Below are positions 26,006-35,096 of a DNA stretch of 64,000 nucleotides, piece after piece. How positions within the stretch are numbered: position 1 is the stretch's first letter; every line of letters starts with the position of its first letter. This stretch comes from Alteribacillus iranensis (lineage in GTDB: Bacteria > Bacillota > Bacilli > Bacillales > Marinococcaceae): NCBI RefSeq assembly GCF_900113025.1, contig NZ_FONT01000002.1, forward strand, positions 377,434-441,433, in the 5' to 3' direction. The notes beneath the pieces are model-generated. The model did no database searches. It saw only the letters and a list, made by a program, of their open reading frames with translations, and was not told where the DNA came from. The translations under genes were made by a program, and so were the position numbers.

Positions 26006-27286
26006 ATGACAGTTGCTCTTTTATTCGGGACATTTTTTGTATTAATGCTGATCGGATTACCGATTGCACTGTCGCTCGGTATTTCATCGTTAGTGACGAT
26101 CATGCTATCTACGTCTGTCCCGATTAATACAATCGTACAAAATGCATTCACATCTCTCGATAACTTTTCTTTGCTGGCTATTCCCTTTTTCGTTTTAGCC
26201 GGGTCTCTGATGGGTTTCGGAGGAATCTCACGGCGTTTGCTTGATTTGGCGAACGTATTAATCGGCTATGTCGTCGGGGGACTGGCGATGGTTACCGTAG
26301 TTGCCAGTATGTTCTTTGCGGCGATTTCCGGTTCTGGGCCAGCGACTGTAGCGGCGATTGGTTCTTTCATGATTCCATCGATGAGAGCCAACAACTATCA
26401 AGGCGGCTTTGCGGCAGCAATTACGGCAGCTGCGGGTTCTATCGGGGTATTAATTCCTCCGAGTATTCCTTTCGTCATGTACGGGGTCGTCGGGACGGTG
26501 TCGATCGGATCCATGTTTTTAGCCGGTATCTTGCCAGGCATCGTGCTCGGCTTATGCTTATTAATTGTGTCCTACGCGATTGCGAAGAAAAATGATTATG
26601 TCGGCTCCGGGAAGCCACCTACATTTAAAGACGTGTGGAAAGCCTTTAATGAAGCAAAGTGGGCCCTTTTAATCCCTGTCATTATCTTGGGAGGTATTTA
26701 TGCGGGACTTTACTCCCCTACCGAGTCTGCAGCTATTGCAGCCGTCTACGCCTTGCTGATCGGTGTATTTGTCTACAGAGAGCTAGATTTAAAAGCATTA
26801 TATAACAGCTTCGCGAACGCTGCGTTAACGAATTCGACGACTGTTATCATTATCGGTTTTTCTATCTCGTTTGCATACTTAATGACGCTCGAACGCATTC
26901 CTAACACGATCGCGAGCTTCATTACAGGAATTTCCGAGAATCCAATTATCATTTTATTAATCATTAATGTGTTCTTATTAATTGTCGGGATGTTTATTGA
27001 TACCATCTCAGCCATCGTCATTTTAACGCCTATTCTCTTGCCGATTGTTACCGGGTTTGGAATGGATCCTGTCCATTTCGGGGTTATTCTCGTTACCAAC
27101 TTGGCCATTGGTTTCGTCACACCGCCACTTGGTATCAACTTATTCGTCGCTTCCGGGACAGGAAAAGTACCATTTGAACACATAGCCAAAGCGATTATTC
27201 CAATTTTAATCATGATGCTTATTGCCTTGTTAGTGATCACCTATGTCCCAACGTTATCAACCTTTATCCCTGGTCTCGCCGAGTAA
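26006..27286 (+). CDS. dctM: TRAP transporter large permease subunit
   Basis: A 426-residue, roughly 12-helix DctM permease. It shows FFVLAGSLMGFGGISRRLLDLANVLIGYVVGGLAM, the repeat-hairpin motif SGSGPATVAAIGSFMIPSM, GSIGVLIPPSIPFVMYGVVG, and the second-repeat counterpart FVTPPLGINLFVASG. It forms the sodium-driven pathway for the substrate bound by the DctP lipoprotein. Its start codon abuts the dctQ stop, so the two are coupled, and a terminator follows at 27311. Confidence 0.94.
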   Translation: MTVALLFGTFFVLMLIGLPIALSLGISSLVTIMLSTSVPINTIVQNAFTSLDNFSLLAIPFFVLAGSLMGFGGISRRLLDLANVLIGYVVGGLAMVTVVASMFFAAISGSGPATVAAIGSFMIPSMRANNYQGGFAAAITAAAGSIGVLIPPSIPFVMYGVVGTVSIGSMFLAGILPGIVLGLCLLIVSYAIAKKNDYVGSGKPPTFKDVWKAFNEAKWALLIPVIILGGIYAGLYSPTESAAIAAVYALLIGVFVYRELDLKALYNSFANAALTNSTTVIIIGFSISFAYLMTLERIPNTIASFITGISENPIIILLIINVFLLIVGMFIDTISAIVILTPILLPIVTGFGMDPVHFGVILVTNLAIGFVTPPLGINLFVASGTGKVPFEHIAKAIIPILIMMLIALLVITYVPTLSTFIPGLAE

Positions 27287-27310
27287 GGGAATGGAGAAAC
27301 GAATCATGCC

Positions 27311-27352
27311 AAAGAGCCGGATCGGGAGGATACTACTTCACGCCGGCTCTTT
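27311..27352 (+). terminator. Terminator of the TRAP operon
   Basis: AAAGAGCCGG pairs perfectly with CCGGCTCTTT, 25 bp after the dctM stop. Confidence 0.85.
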
Positions 27353-27404
27353 CCGTGTGATCTCTTTGAACATATTGGCTCGATGTTAGGCAGCTTTCCT
27401 GTGT

Positions 27405-27680
27405 TCGCGTGACCTAATGTGAAAATAACACTGATTTTGGGGTATCTTCCCCCCTCCTTGCATGACCTCCTGGAGATTTTGCCATCCCTTGAGGGCAGCT
27501 TTCCACCGTTTGCGTTCCCTCCTAAGATAGTGCCACGGCTTTTGGGCAGCTTCCTCCTCCTTGCGTAACCTCTAGAAGGAGTTGACGTTCCTTTCGGATA
27601 ACTTCCCAACGCCTCCGTTCCCTCCTGAAAGATTGACATCATTTTTGGGTAGCTTCCCCCTCTTTGCATGACTTCCGTGT
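27405..27680 (+). repeat. Family B array, 103-bp period, short
   Basis: About five 52-bp half-units with GGGTATCTTCC, CTTGCATGACCTCC, GGGCAGCTTTCC and TTTGCGTTCCCTCC. Equivalent bases recur at about 27430, 27535 and 27638. It shares long near-identical stretches with the array at 30270-30930. Minus-strand ORFs over it are shadows. Confidence 0.8.
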
Positions 27681-28027
27681 ACAGATATACTCTTCATAAG
27701 GCCAATAAAAATTTATGTAAAGCCTCTATTTTCTCCTCATTGAAATTATTCTTAGGAAACGACAACATCCGTGTTATCTCTCTTCCACTCTTGAAATTCT
27801 GGAGGAGAAATGCGACTATAAATGTTAGAAAAACTTGTCTATTCTCTAGCTTCTCTAGGTGTCGCAACCCTTTTTCGAATGCCTGACATCACGAACAGCT
27901 CGGAAAATGAAAGGAAACCATGTCGATCCTGGGAGCTAGGAGAACGTCATGACAACTTGCCTACACTTACTCCGTGCCGGCTTGCGTCTGTCGATCAAGT
28001 TACAGATCATTGCAAATGGAGATGGGT
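27681..28027. other. Intergenic, nothing recognised
   Basis: A stretch of about 350 bp between the short Family B array and the acyltransferase gene. It must contain that gene's promoter. No ORF, hairpin or repeat is convincing. Confidence 0.4.
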
Positions 28028-30031
28028 ATGATGGGGGATTTAAGGTCACCTGAGAAAAAGTTCCGCCCTGAACTAGAAGGGGTACGAGCGGTTGCAGCGT
28101 TTCTCGTTGCAATCTATCACATATGGCTTGGCTCTGTATCTGGGGGAGTCGATGTCTTTTTTATTGTTTCGGGTTACTTAATTACGACATCGTTGTTATC
28201 CAGGATACAACGGGAAGGCCGGCTACATATACTCGACTATTTAATGGGAATCATGAGAAGGTTATTCCCATTGGCGTTTACCGTCATTTTAACGACAGCA
28301 GTGTTGTCGCTACTGCTGCTTCCTCAAGCGCAGTGGGAACAAACCATTTCTGAAATTTACGCGTCGGCTTTTTATTTTCAAAACTGGGAGCTTGCGTTTA
28401 GCGCCGTGGATTATTTAGCACAAAACAATCAAGCGAGCCCATACCAGCATTTCTGGGCGCTCTCGCTGCAAGGTCAATTTTATGTCACATGGCCATTGGT
28501 TATTTTGCTCGCCTACTTTATTGCTACGAAATTGTTCAAAACACCGGTACGAAAAACACTATTAGGCGTACTTATTACATTATTCCTTGCTTCTCTTTCG
28601 TATTCGGTGTACATCACGGCGGTAAACCAACCATGGGCTTATTTTGATACGTTCGCCCGTGTATGGGAATTCAGCTTAGGCGGTATGCTGGCTTTACTGA
28701 TTTCGTATGTGTCGTTTCCAAAAACGGCCAGCATCATTCTTGGCTGGCTCGGCCTAGCCATTATCGCGTTTACCGGTATGCTTTTACCTGTGTCCACTGT
28801 ATTTCCAGGGATTGCTGCTTTGTTGCCAACCGGTGGTGTGATTCTCGTCATTATCGCGGCGGAAAATGGCAGCCGATTCGGAGTGGAACGATTATTAGGA
28901 TCAAAACCTTTTATGTTTTTTGGCAGTATTTCGTATGGATTTTATTTATGGCATTGGCCGCTTCTCATCTTCTATTTCGCTTTCTTCGGGGTAGAATCGG
29001 CTTCCTTGTTAGGCGGCATTGCTATTATCGCGGCAGCATTCGGCCTCTCTGTACTGACGAGCCATTTCATTGAGACGCCGGTGAGAAAGCTAAGCGTGAA
29101 ACAATCAAAAGTAAAATTGACAGCAATCTTTACTTCTTTGCTGCTTCCTATCCTCATTGTTAGTACGTCTTGGGGCTCTTATGTCGCCGATATGCAAGAG
29201 GTAGAAGAAGAGAATTATGAAGTGGAAGAGAACCCAGGGGCACGCGCCGTGTCTGAAAACATTAAACCAGATCCGGAGGCGGAGATGATTCCTACGACGC
29301 TACAGGCGAAAGAAGATTTACCTGAGTTTTACGGTGACAACTGTTACTCCGGTCTCGAGAACTCTGATGTCACTATCTGCTCCTATGGTGAGACCGATAC
29401 ACCAGCCTTCACACTGGCTCTCGTCGGAGGCTCCCATTCGGGCCACTGGTTCCCGGCTCTTATGGAGTTAACCGAAGAGCTGAATATGCAAATTGATGTG
29501 TACAATAAAGATGGATGCCGTTTCTCTGATGAAGATTTCGATGGTCAATTGACGGAATCGTGTATGGAATGGAACGAAAAAGTGATTGATCCACTGACTG
29601 AAAACCCGCCGGACGTCGTCTTTACGACAGCCAATGTCAATGACGGTAAGACAGTACCCGAGGGATACATGAGTCAATGGGAAAAGCTCGAGGAGAGTAC
29701 GGAAGTGTTAGCACTTCGTGATACTCCAAGAATGGAAGAAGACATTCCGATCTGTGTGGATGAAAATCCAGATAACTTAGAGGAGTGCGCGATTCCAACG
29801 GACGATTTCCTCTCTGATATCCCACCATGGGAAAACACAGACGGTATTCCTGACAATGTCACGTTCGCCGATTTAACGGAGTATTTCTGCGATGATGAGT
29901 ACTGCCGTCCTGTCATTGGAAATGTTCTTGTTTATCGCGATTACAATCATATCACGACGATGTACTCTCGTACGTTAGCTTTCGCGTTAAAAGAACCTAT
30001 ATTGGAAGCTGTGAAGCATTCAAAAGAGTAA
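28028..30031 (+). CDS. OatA-like membrane acyltransferase with SGNH domain
   Basis: A 667-residue fusion of an acyltransferase-3 membrane domain (about residues 12-380) and an extracytoplasmic SGNH hydrolase-like domain (about 430-665). RPELEGVRAVAAFLVAIYHIWLG starts the membrane part with the usual catalytic-type His, and DVFFIVSGYLIT and YGFYLWHWPLLIF are family marks. In the second domain LVGGSHSGHWFPAL gives the nucleophile Ser block and RDYNHITTMYS the Asp/His block. Such proteins O-acetylate peptidoglycan or surface polysaccharide. ATG at 28028 with GGAGAT upstream is preferred over the longer frame from 27974. The SGNH linker is highly acidic. Confidence 0.85.
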   Translation: MMGDLRSPEKKFRPELEGVRAVAAFLVAIYHIWLGSVSGGVDVFFIVSGYLITTSLLSRIQREGRLHILDYLMGIMRRLFPLAFTVILTTAVLSLLLLPQAQWEQTISEIYASAFYFQNWELAFSAVDYLAQNNQASPYQHFWALSLQGQFYVTWPLVILLAYFIATKLFKTPVRKTLLGVLITLFLASLSYSVYITAVNQPWAYFDTFARVWEFSLGGMLALLISYVSFPKTASIILGWLGLAIIAFTGMLLPVSTVFPGIAALLPTGGVILVIIAAENGSRFGVERLLGSKPFMFFGSISYGFYLWHWPLLIFYFAFFGVESASLLGGIAIIAAAFGLSVLTSHFIETPVRKLSVKQSKVKLTAIFTSLLLPILIVSTSWGSYVADMQEVEEENYEVEENPGARAVSENIKPDPEAEMIPTTLQAKEDLPEFYGDNCYSGLENSDVTICSYGETDTPAFTLALVGGSHSGHWFPALMELTEELNMQIDVYNKDGCRFSDEDFDGQLTESCMEWNEKVIDPLTENPPDVVFTTANVNDGKTVPEGYMSQWEKLEESTEVLALRDTPRMEEDIPICVDENPDNLEECAIPTDDFLSDIPPWENTDGIPDNVTFADLTEYFCDDEYCRPVIGNVLVYRDYNHITTMYSRTLAFALKEPILEAVKHSKE

Positions 30032-30114
30032 TAGGGAAAAGTGCAAGGCGCCTGGAACTGGACGTAGCTGGCCCTTTCACACAAGCCGAATAGCTTTTAT
30101 CCTTTCCAATAACT

Positions 30115-30156
30115 AAAGCGCCATTGTTCCTAATCTCACGGGACATGGCGCTTTTT
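30115..30156 (+). terminator. Terminator of the acyltransferase gene
   Basis: AAAGCGCCAT/ATGGCGCTTT arms with TTTTT following. A Family A-like remnant GGCGCCTGGAACTGGAC lies just before it (30049-30065). Confidence 0.88.
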
Positions 30157-30269
30157 AAGTATGTACGTTTCTCGGGACTGCTCCCTTTCGTGAAGACAAA
30201 GACACTTGTCTCTATCGATGAATTCCATATGTTCCTATGGGGTAGGATGCTTACTGCCGACTTGACTTT

Positions 30270-30930
30270 GGGCATCTTACTTTCCCTTGCATGACCTCCC
30301 TGAGGATTTACCGATCCTTCCGGGTAGCTTCCCAACGCCTGCGTTCCCTCCTGAAATATTGCCACGGCTTTTGGGCATCTTTCTCTTCCTTGTGTCACCT
30401 CCAGTTGGGATTGCCGGTCCTTTCGGGTAACTTCCTAACGCCTCCGTTCCCACCTGAAATATTGCCACGGCTTTTGGGCATCTTCCTCTTCCTTGCGTCA
30501 CCCCCCGAGGGATTGGACGCTCCTCCAAGGCAACTTTCCAACGTCTGCGTTCCCTCCTGAGATTTTGCCACGGCTTTTGGGCATCTTACTTTCCCTTGCA
30601 TGACCTCCCTGAGGATTTACCGTTCCTTCCGGGTAACTTCCCACCGCCTCCGTTCCCTCCTGAAATATTGCCATGGCTTTTGGGCATCTTCCTCTTCCTT
30701 GCGTCACCTCCAGATGGGGTTGCCGTTCCTTCCGGGTAACTTCCCACCGCCTCCGTTCCCTCCTGAAATATTGCCATGGCTTTTGGGCATCTTCCTCTTC
30801 CTTGCGTCACCTCCAGATGGGGTTGCCGTTCCTTCCGGGTAACTTCCCACCGCCTCCGTTCCCACCTGAAATATTGCCACGGCTTTTGGACATCTTTCTC
30901 CTTCTTGCATGACCTCCTCGGATTATGCTC
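30270..30930 (+). repeat. Family B array, exact 103-bp tandem period, about 6.5 copies
   Basis: The base after GCC in GCCACGGCTTTTGGGCAT/GCCATGGCTTTTGG recurs at 30364, 30467, 30570, 30673, 30776 and 30879, that is, exactly every 103 bp. Each unit is two half-units alternating 51 and 52 bp: GGGTAACTTCC...CCTCCGTTCCCTCC and GGGCATCTTCC...CCTTGCGTCACCTCC. A period of 103 shifts reading frame at every copy, so the overlapping ORFs on both strands are not a repeat protein. Confidence 0.93.
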
Positions 30931-31059
30931 CTCCCTTCATAGAACGTGCATTCAGAATTACCGTTCGCTGCGGATGAGTGGCTGCTTTTTGTCCGACTGG
31001 GCTTCTACCAGCTATTGCACATGACCCAAGTCCGTACGCTCTATGCTTTCCTAACACCT

Positions 31060-31100
31060 AAAAAGACACCAGCCTCGGCTGCTGCCATAGGTCTGGTGTC
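31060..31100 (-). terminator. Terminator of the MtnE-like aminotransferase gene
   Basis: GACACCAG/CTGGTGTC stem with AAAAAG on the left acting as the T-run for the leftward gene. Confidence 0.8.
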
Positions 31101-31115
31101 CGTCTGTCATTCATC

Positions 31116-32294
31116 TTAAAATAGATTCAGTTTGGCGATGCGGTCGCCGGCTTCACGCAACCGGTCTTCGGAGTCCAGGAGTCCGACGCGGACATATCCT
31201 TCCCCGTATTCCCCGAACCCATTACCAGGTGCTGTGGCGACATGTGCTTGTTCAAGAAGGATATCCGCGAATTCTTCGGAAGAATATCCATCTGGTACGG
31301 GGAGCCACACGAAAAATGTGCCCGTCGGTGCTTCGACGTGCCAACCGATGTCATGCATCTTTCCGATAAAGGCATTTCGGCGGGACTCATAGGTCTCTAC
31401 AAGCTGCCTGACCATTTCCTGATCGGCTGTTAACGCGTGGATCGATGCGTCTTGGATGGCTCCAAACAAGCTAACGTACATGTGGTCTTGAATCAAATTA
31501 ATGGCCTCGATGACAGAGCGGTTACCGACTGCCATGCCGACACGCCAACCAGCCATGTTGTATGTTTTGGACAACGTGTACATTTCTACCCCGACGTCTT
31601 TGGCTCCTTCTGATTGCAAGTAGCTTTGGGGCTTTTTCCCATCATAGCCGATGGCACCGTATGCGAAATCATGAACGACGCAAAGGTCATGCTCTTTCGC
31701 AAGGTCGATCGTTTTGTCAAAGAATGCTTTGTCCGCTGTGGCGGATGTTGGATTGTTCGGGTAATTGAGGAAAAGCAGCTTCGCGTCGGATAGCACATCG
31801 TCCGGAATCTCCCCATAATCCGGCAAAAAGCTGTTTTTCTCCAGCAAGGGCATCGTTTCGACCCGTACGTCCGCCATTGCCGTTCCAGATAAATAGTCAG
31901 GGTATCCAGGATCTGGAAGTAAGACAGTGTCTCCTGGATTTGTTAAACTCGGTGTAATTTCAACGAGCCCCGTTTTAGCGCCAAATAATATGGCTACTTC
32001 TGTTTCCGGGTCTAGCTCTACTTGGTACTCGCGCTTATAAAATTCGGCTGTTGCTTCTTTCAGTTCCTTCTTCCCGCTGAATGGAGAATACTTATGATTT
32101 TGCGGATCTTCCGCTGCTTCTTGTAAGCTTTTTACAATGGACGGAGGCGTAGGCAAATCAGGATTTCCTTGGCCTAAGTTAATAACGTCATGCCCCTCCG
32201 CTTTCAAGCGCTGCACTTTCTGCACCAAATCAGCGAAAAACTGTTTTGGCAATCGTTTTAATACCTCGGAATGTTCAAACTGTTTCACGTTCAT
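31116..32294 (-). CDS. MtnE-like PLP aminotransferase (class I)
   Basis: A 392-residue fold-type I aminotransferase very close in pattern to Bacillus MtnE, which transaminates 2-keto-4-methylthiobutyrate to methionine. DVINLGQGNPDLPTP and NHKYSPFSGKKELKEA are at the N-terminus, AILFGAKTGLVE and LLFLNYPNNPTSATADKAFF are mid-protein, TLSKTYNMAGWRVGMAVGN carries the PLP lysine, and ATAPGNGFGEYGEGYVRVGLL the C-terminal Arg. No other methionine salvage genes (mtnA, K, W, X, B, D) are in the window, so the role could also be a general one. The start ATG has AGAAGGGAAG upstream; it is monocistronic. Confidence 0.85.
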   Translation of the reverse strand: MNVKQFEHSEVLKRLPKQFFADLVQKVQRLKAEGHDVINLGQGNPDLPTPPSIVKSLQEAAEDPQNHKYSPFSGKKELKEATAEFYKREYQVELDPETEVAILFGAKTGLVEITPSLTNPGDTVLLPDPGYPDYLSGTAMADVRVETMPLLEKNSFLPDYGEIPDDVLSDAKLLFLNYPNNPTSATADKAFFDKTIDLAKEHDLCVVHDFAYGAIGYDGKKPQSYLQSEGAKDVGVEMYTLSKTYNMAGWRVGMAVGNRSVIEAINLIQDHMYVSLFGAIQDASIHALTADQEMVRQLVETYESRRNAFIGKMHDIGWHVEAPTGTFFVWLPVPDGYSSEEFADILLEQAHVATAPGNGFGEYGEGYVRVGLLDSEDRLREAGDRIAKLNLF

Positions 32295-32429
32295 CTCTTC
32301 CCTTCTAGATGTATCGCACCCTTGTCATGATGGCGATATTTTACAGTTTACACGTTCCTTTTCGACAATATGATATATTTCCCGGGAAATTTCCCCATCT
32401 CCTGTACTTATCCTCCCCTATTATCACAT

Positions 32430-32480
32430 AAAAATAAGAAAGGAGCTATCCATCTTCTGGATATCCCCCTTTCTTTTTTA
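32430..32480. terminator. Bidirectional-looking terminator
   Basis: AAGAAAGG and CCTTTCTT arms plus inner TATCC/GGATA, with A-run on the left and T-run on the right. It lies downstream of the tyrosine kinase gene (leftward). Confidence 0.75.
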
Positions 32481-32603
32481 TGAAATTTAAATGTGAACGT
32501 TTATAGGGTTTGTCTTCTTCAGCGTCCAGCCTCTCGAAGGATAAAAAATCAGTTAAAAAGCTTTCACCACGGGAACAGGTACGTGATACAGCTCAGCTTT
32601 TTC

Positions 32604-33314
32604 TTATGACTTGCCGTAATAATAGTAATATTCCTGTTTTTGAGAGATTTTTCTCTCGTTTAAAATGGCTCCGATCATTGTTGCGTCTGCTTTTTCTAGT
32701 AATTCTTTTGCTTTCATTCCAGCTTGTTTGTCCGTTTTTCCGTTTCTAATGACAAGTATGCACCCGTCGCTTTGACCAGCGAGAATTTGTGCATCCGTTA
32801 CTGGCAGGACAGGAGGAGTATCAAACAAAATGACGTCGAATTCTTGCTTTGCTTCGAGCAGAAGCTGCTCCATTTTCTTCGCACTCAATAACTCTGCTGG
32901 ATTGGGCGGAATCGGACCGCTCGGTAAAATAAATAAATTCTCAACCGTTGTCTCCTGTATCACTTCTGAAAATCGAGATTGATGAATAAGCACGTTCGTC
33001 AACCCGTGAGTGTTCATCGTTCGAAACGTGTAGTGAACGGTCGGCTTACGCAAATCGGCATCCACGATGAGCGTCTTCTTCCCTTGTTGCGCCATCGTCA
33101 CTGCAAGGTTGGCGACGGTCGTGGATTTTCCTTCTTCCGGACCGGCTGAGGTTACCACGATGGTTTTCATTTCCCTTTGTACCGAGGCGTATTGAATATT
33201 CGTCCGTATTGTCCGGTATTGCTCTGAGACTGTGGATTTCGGGTCTTCCCAAGTAACGAGATTACGGCTGCTGGATGACTTATTCTTTCTCGATTTACGA
33301 GCCAACTTTTTCAC
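32604..33314 (-). CDS. CapB/YwqD-like bacterial tyrosine kinase (BY-kinase)
   Basis: A 236-residue P-loop tyrosine autokinase. PKSTVSEQYRTIRTNIQ is the family lead-in, VTSAGPEEGKSTTVANLA the Walker A, TLIVDADLRKP the Walker A', VILFDTPPVLPVTDA the Walker B, and the C-terminus carries a five-Tyr cluster followed by GKS, the usual autophosphorylation tail. The longest frame starts at 33377, but GTG at 33314 has AAGGA six bases upstream and gives the normal length. It overlaps the end of the modulator gene by 20 bp. Kinase activity needs that membrane partner. No polysaccharide synthesis or phosphatase gene is nearby. Confidence 0.9.
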   Translation of the reverse strand: MKKLARKSRKNKSSSSRNLVTWEDPKSTVSEQYRTIRTNIQYASVQREMKTIVVTSAGPEEGKSTTVANLAVTMAQQGKKTLIVDADLRKPTVHYTFRTMNTHGLTNVLIHQSRFSEVIQETTVENLFILPSGPIPPNPAELLSAKKMEQLLLEAKQEFDVILFDTPPVLPVTDAQILAGQSDGCILVIRNGKTDKQAGMKAKELLEKADATMIGAILNERKISQKQEYYYYYGKS

Positions 33315-34053
33315 GCCCTTTCCTTGTCCTGCTGGATGCTGAACCTTTGCCAGCGGTGCTTCTATAATTGGTTTCATCTATGAGCGGGACGCTGCCTAAT
33401 ACAGACAGGCCGAGTTCTCTTTCAATGTCCTCTTCGTTTCGGTACGTATTATCCAAGTACTCTAATAAGAAGGAAAGACCAATTGCTGCCATGAGACCAA
33501 CGACAAAAGCAATAGCCATGTTTAACAGTGGCTGCGGCTTCACGGGCGCTGGATTCTCACTTAATTCAGCTGGCGCCAGAACAACAATGTTATCAATACG
33601 CAGCAAATCAGAGATCTCCCGTTCAAACACGGAGGCCGTTGTATTCGCAATCTCTACCGCCCTAGCCGGGTCGGGATCTTCCACCGTTAATGTAATGACC
33701 TGTGATTCCCCTTCTCTCGAAATATTCAGCTTTTGGTTGAGCTGGGATGCTTTTTCATCCGTGCCCAATTCTTCCACTACTTGATCCAATATGTAAGGAC
33801 TTTTCATAATGACATTGTACGTCTCTATGTATTCCGCATCCGTGTCAAACCCGACCGCTTCCAAAGCCGACTGTGCTCCGGTCGCTTGCTGACTGACAAG
33901 GAGCTGGGTACTGCTTTGGTAGATTGGTGTTAAAAGAAAAAAACTGACTACTCCTGCTGCTGCTGTGACCAAAAACGTAATAATGACAATCATCGCAAGG
34001 CGTTTTTTCAGCGTTTGAAAGACTTCTTGCAAGCTTATTGTTTCTTCTTCCAT
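33295..34053 (-). CDS. Wzz/CapA-type membrane modulator of the tyrosine kinase
   Basis: A 252-residue chain-length-determinant family protein. The N-terminal helix is near residues 18-42 (LAMIVIITFLVTAAAGVVSFFLL), then comes an extracellular domain beginning PIYQSSTQLLVSQ, and a second helix near residues 175-197 (MAIAFVVGLMAAIGLSFLLEYLD) after the Pro-rich ENPAPVKPQPLL. The cytoplasmic C-terminal tail activates the kinase encoded next. The frame opens at 34068, but ATG at 34053 has GGGGG better spaced and is chosen. The 20-bp overlap with the kinase gene suggests equal expression. Confidence 0.9.
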   Translation of the reverse strand: MEEETISLQEVFQTLKKRLAMIVIITFLVTAAAGVVSFFLLTPIYQSSTQLLVSQQATGAQSALEAVGFDTDAEYIETYNVIMKSPYILDQVVEELGTDEKASQLNQKLNISREGESQVITLTVEDPDPARAVEIANTTASVFEREISDLLRIDNIVVLAPAELSENPAPVKPQPLLNMAIAFVVGLMAAIGLSFLLEYLDNTYRNEEDIERELGLSVLGSVPLIDETNYRSTAGKGSASSRTRKGREKVGS

Positions 34054-34206
34054 GTTCAACCCCCACACCTATGTCATTCCAGGTTGTCTGCATTTCGCGC
34101 ATTTTGTCCCGGATAGTTGTCTAATCTTGCCAATTTTCCCATGAACTATTTGAAATTATAGCACACCTTTTTTATAAAATGGCGGTGATTCTCACTTTTT
34201 TGTAAA

Positions 34207-34275
34207 TAAAAAAAGAAGCCCTTTTTCGCTGATTCGAAAAATCCTTGAACCAGCGTCCTACCAGGGCTTCCCCCC
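34207..34275 (-). terminator. Terminator of the 203-residue unknown gene
   Basis: GAAGCCCT/AGGGCTTC arms with inner CGCTG/CAGCG pairing and a long A-run on the left (T-run for the leftward gene). Confidence 0.8.
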
Positions 34276-34887
34276 TTATAATTGCAACATTTTTTTACTC
34301 TTTATTTCATCGATAACTTCGTCCGGCTCAAAGGTTGGATCGACGTAAAAGAGATTCCTTTGGGGTGGGTTGGGCTTTTTTATTATTTCCATTTTATGGA
34401 TAAAACGAAACAAAAGTGTGATGAACTGTCGTAACGTGGAATTCTGATAAGTTGTATAGGTACGAAGTTCGTCTGCGAACTCGCCGTAAAAATCTTTCGA
34501 TGAAAAAGGAGCCCTCTCTTCCCAACTCTTTAAGTGCGTTAGAAATGCTTTGAAAAATTCAACACTCACCGTGTACGTTTGCGGACTTTTTTTAAATTTC
34601 AGAACGTTTTCGTCCTTCATGTAAAAAAGCAGCAATAAAGATTGTCTTTTCGTTTCCGGAGCCAGAGAGTGACGAGAAGCTGCTATCTCGATAGGGCGCG
34701 CGATCTCCTTCCGTTCGGGGGGATCCGTTAATGCGGCTGCCGTTTCCTGCATTTCCTCGGATACAAAGAGTTCCATTTCCTTTAATGCTTTTAAATAGGC
34801 GATGGCTTGTTCTGCCTGATCAAATTGCTTGGAATGAATCGCTTCTTGCAGTATGACGTATAATCTTTGCTCTAATGAAGAAGACAT
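34276..34887 (-). CDS. Unknown protein, 203 residues
   Basis: A hydrophilic, mostly helical protein without signal peptide or membrane segment. It starts MSSSLEQRLYVILQEAIHSK and has a central low-complexity polar part (about residues 45-75), then KKSPQTYTVSVEFFKAFLTHLKSWEER and a C-terminal PTFEPDEVIDEIKSKK. I do not recognise the family. It is monocistronic with its own terminator, leftward, between the kinase pair and nagB. The coding case rests on a clean frame, the AAAGGAG-type start context and the terminator. Confidence 0.7.
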   Translation of the reverse strand: MSSSLEQRLYVILQEAIHSKQFDQAEQAIAYLKALKEMELFVSEEMQETAAALTDPPERKEIARPIEIAASRHSLAPETKRQSLLLLFYMKDENVLKFKKSPQTYTVSVEFFKAFLTHLKSWEERAPFSSKDFYGEFADELRTYTTYQNSTLRQFITLLFRFIHKMEIIKKPNPPQRNLFYVDPTFEPDEVIDEIKSKKMLQL

Positions 34888-35096
34888 AGAAGTGACGTGC
34901 TCCTTTCCTCTTTATCTTTTCATTTTACACAAGAATCGATAAGAAAACCATATCATATGCCATTTTTCCAAGGACAAAACGCCTATTTTTTACAAAAAGA
35001 GGAGAAATCAGGAAGTAACTAGGCCAAAAGCTCTACGGATCACATTCGCTTACTTCCTTTTTTTTCCTTCCCCTTTATTAGAGTATGGAGCGCAAC

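Noticed and set aside
15913..27286. Ectoine degradation cluster
   Set aside because: Aminotransferase, aldehyde dehydrogenase and TRAP genes fit, but ectoine hydrolase (DoeA/EutD) and the DoeB-type deacetylase are missing; the M20 enzyme is a different family.
27304..27669. 121-residue minus-strand ORF
   Set aside because: Translation of the Family B array and the TRAP terminator; no start context.
30277..30912. Series of 68-90-residue ORFs on both strands with similar sequences (for example MTQGRGRCPKAMAIFQEG)
   Set aside because: They come from the 103-bp tandem array. The period is not a multiple of three, so each copy opens and closes its own frame; no ribosome sites or single long protein.
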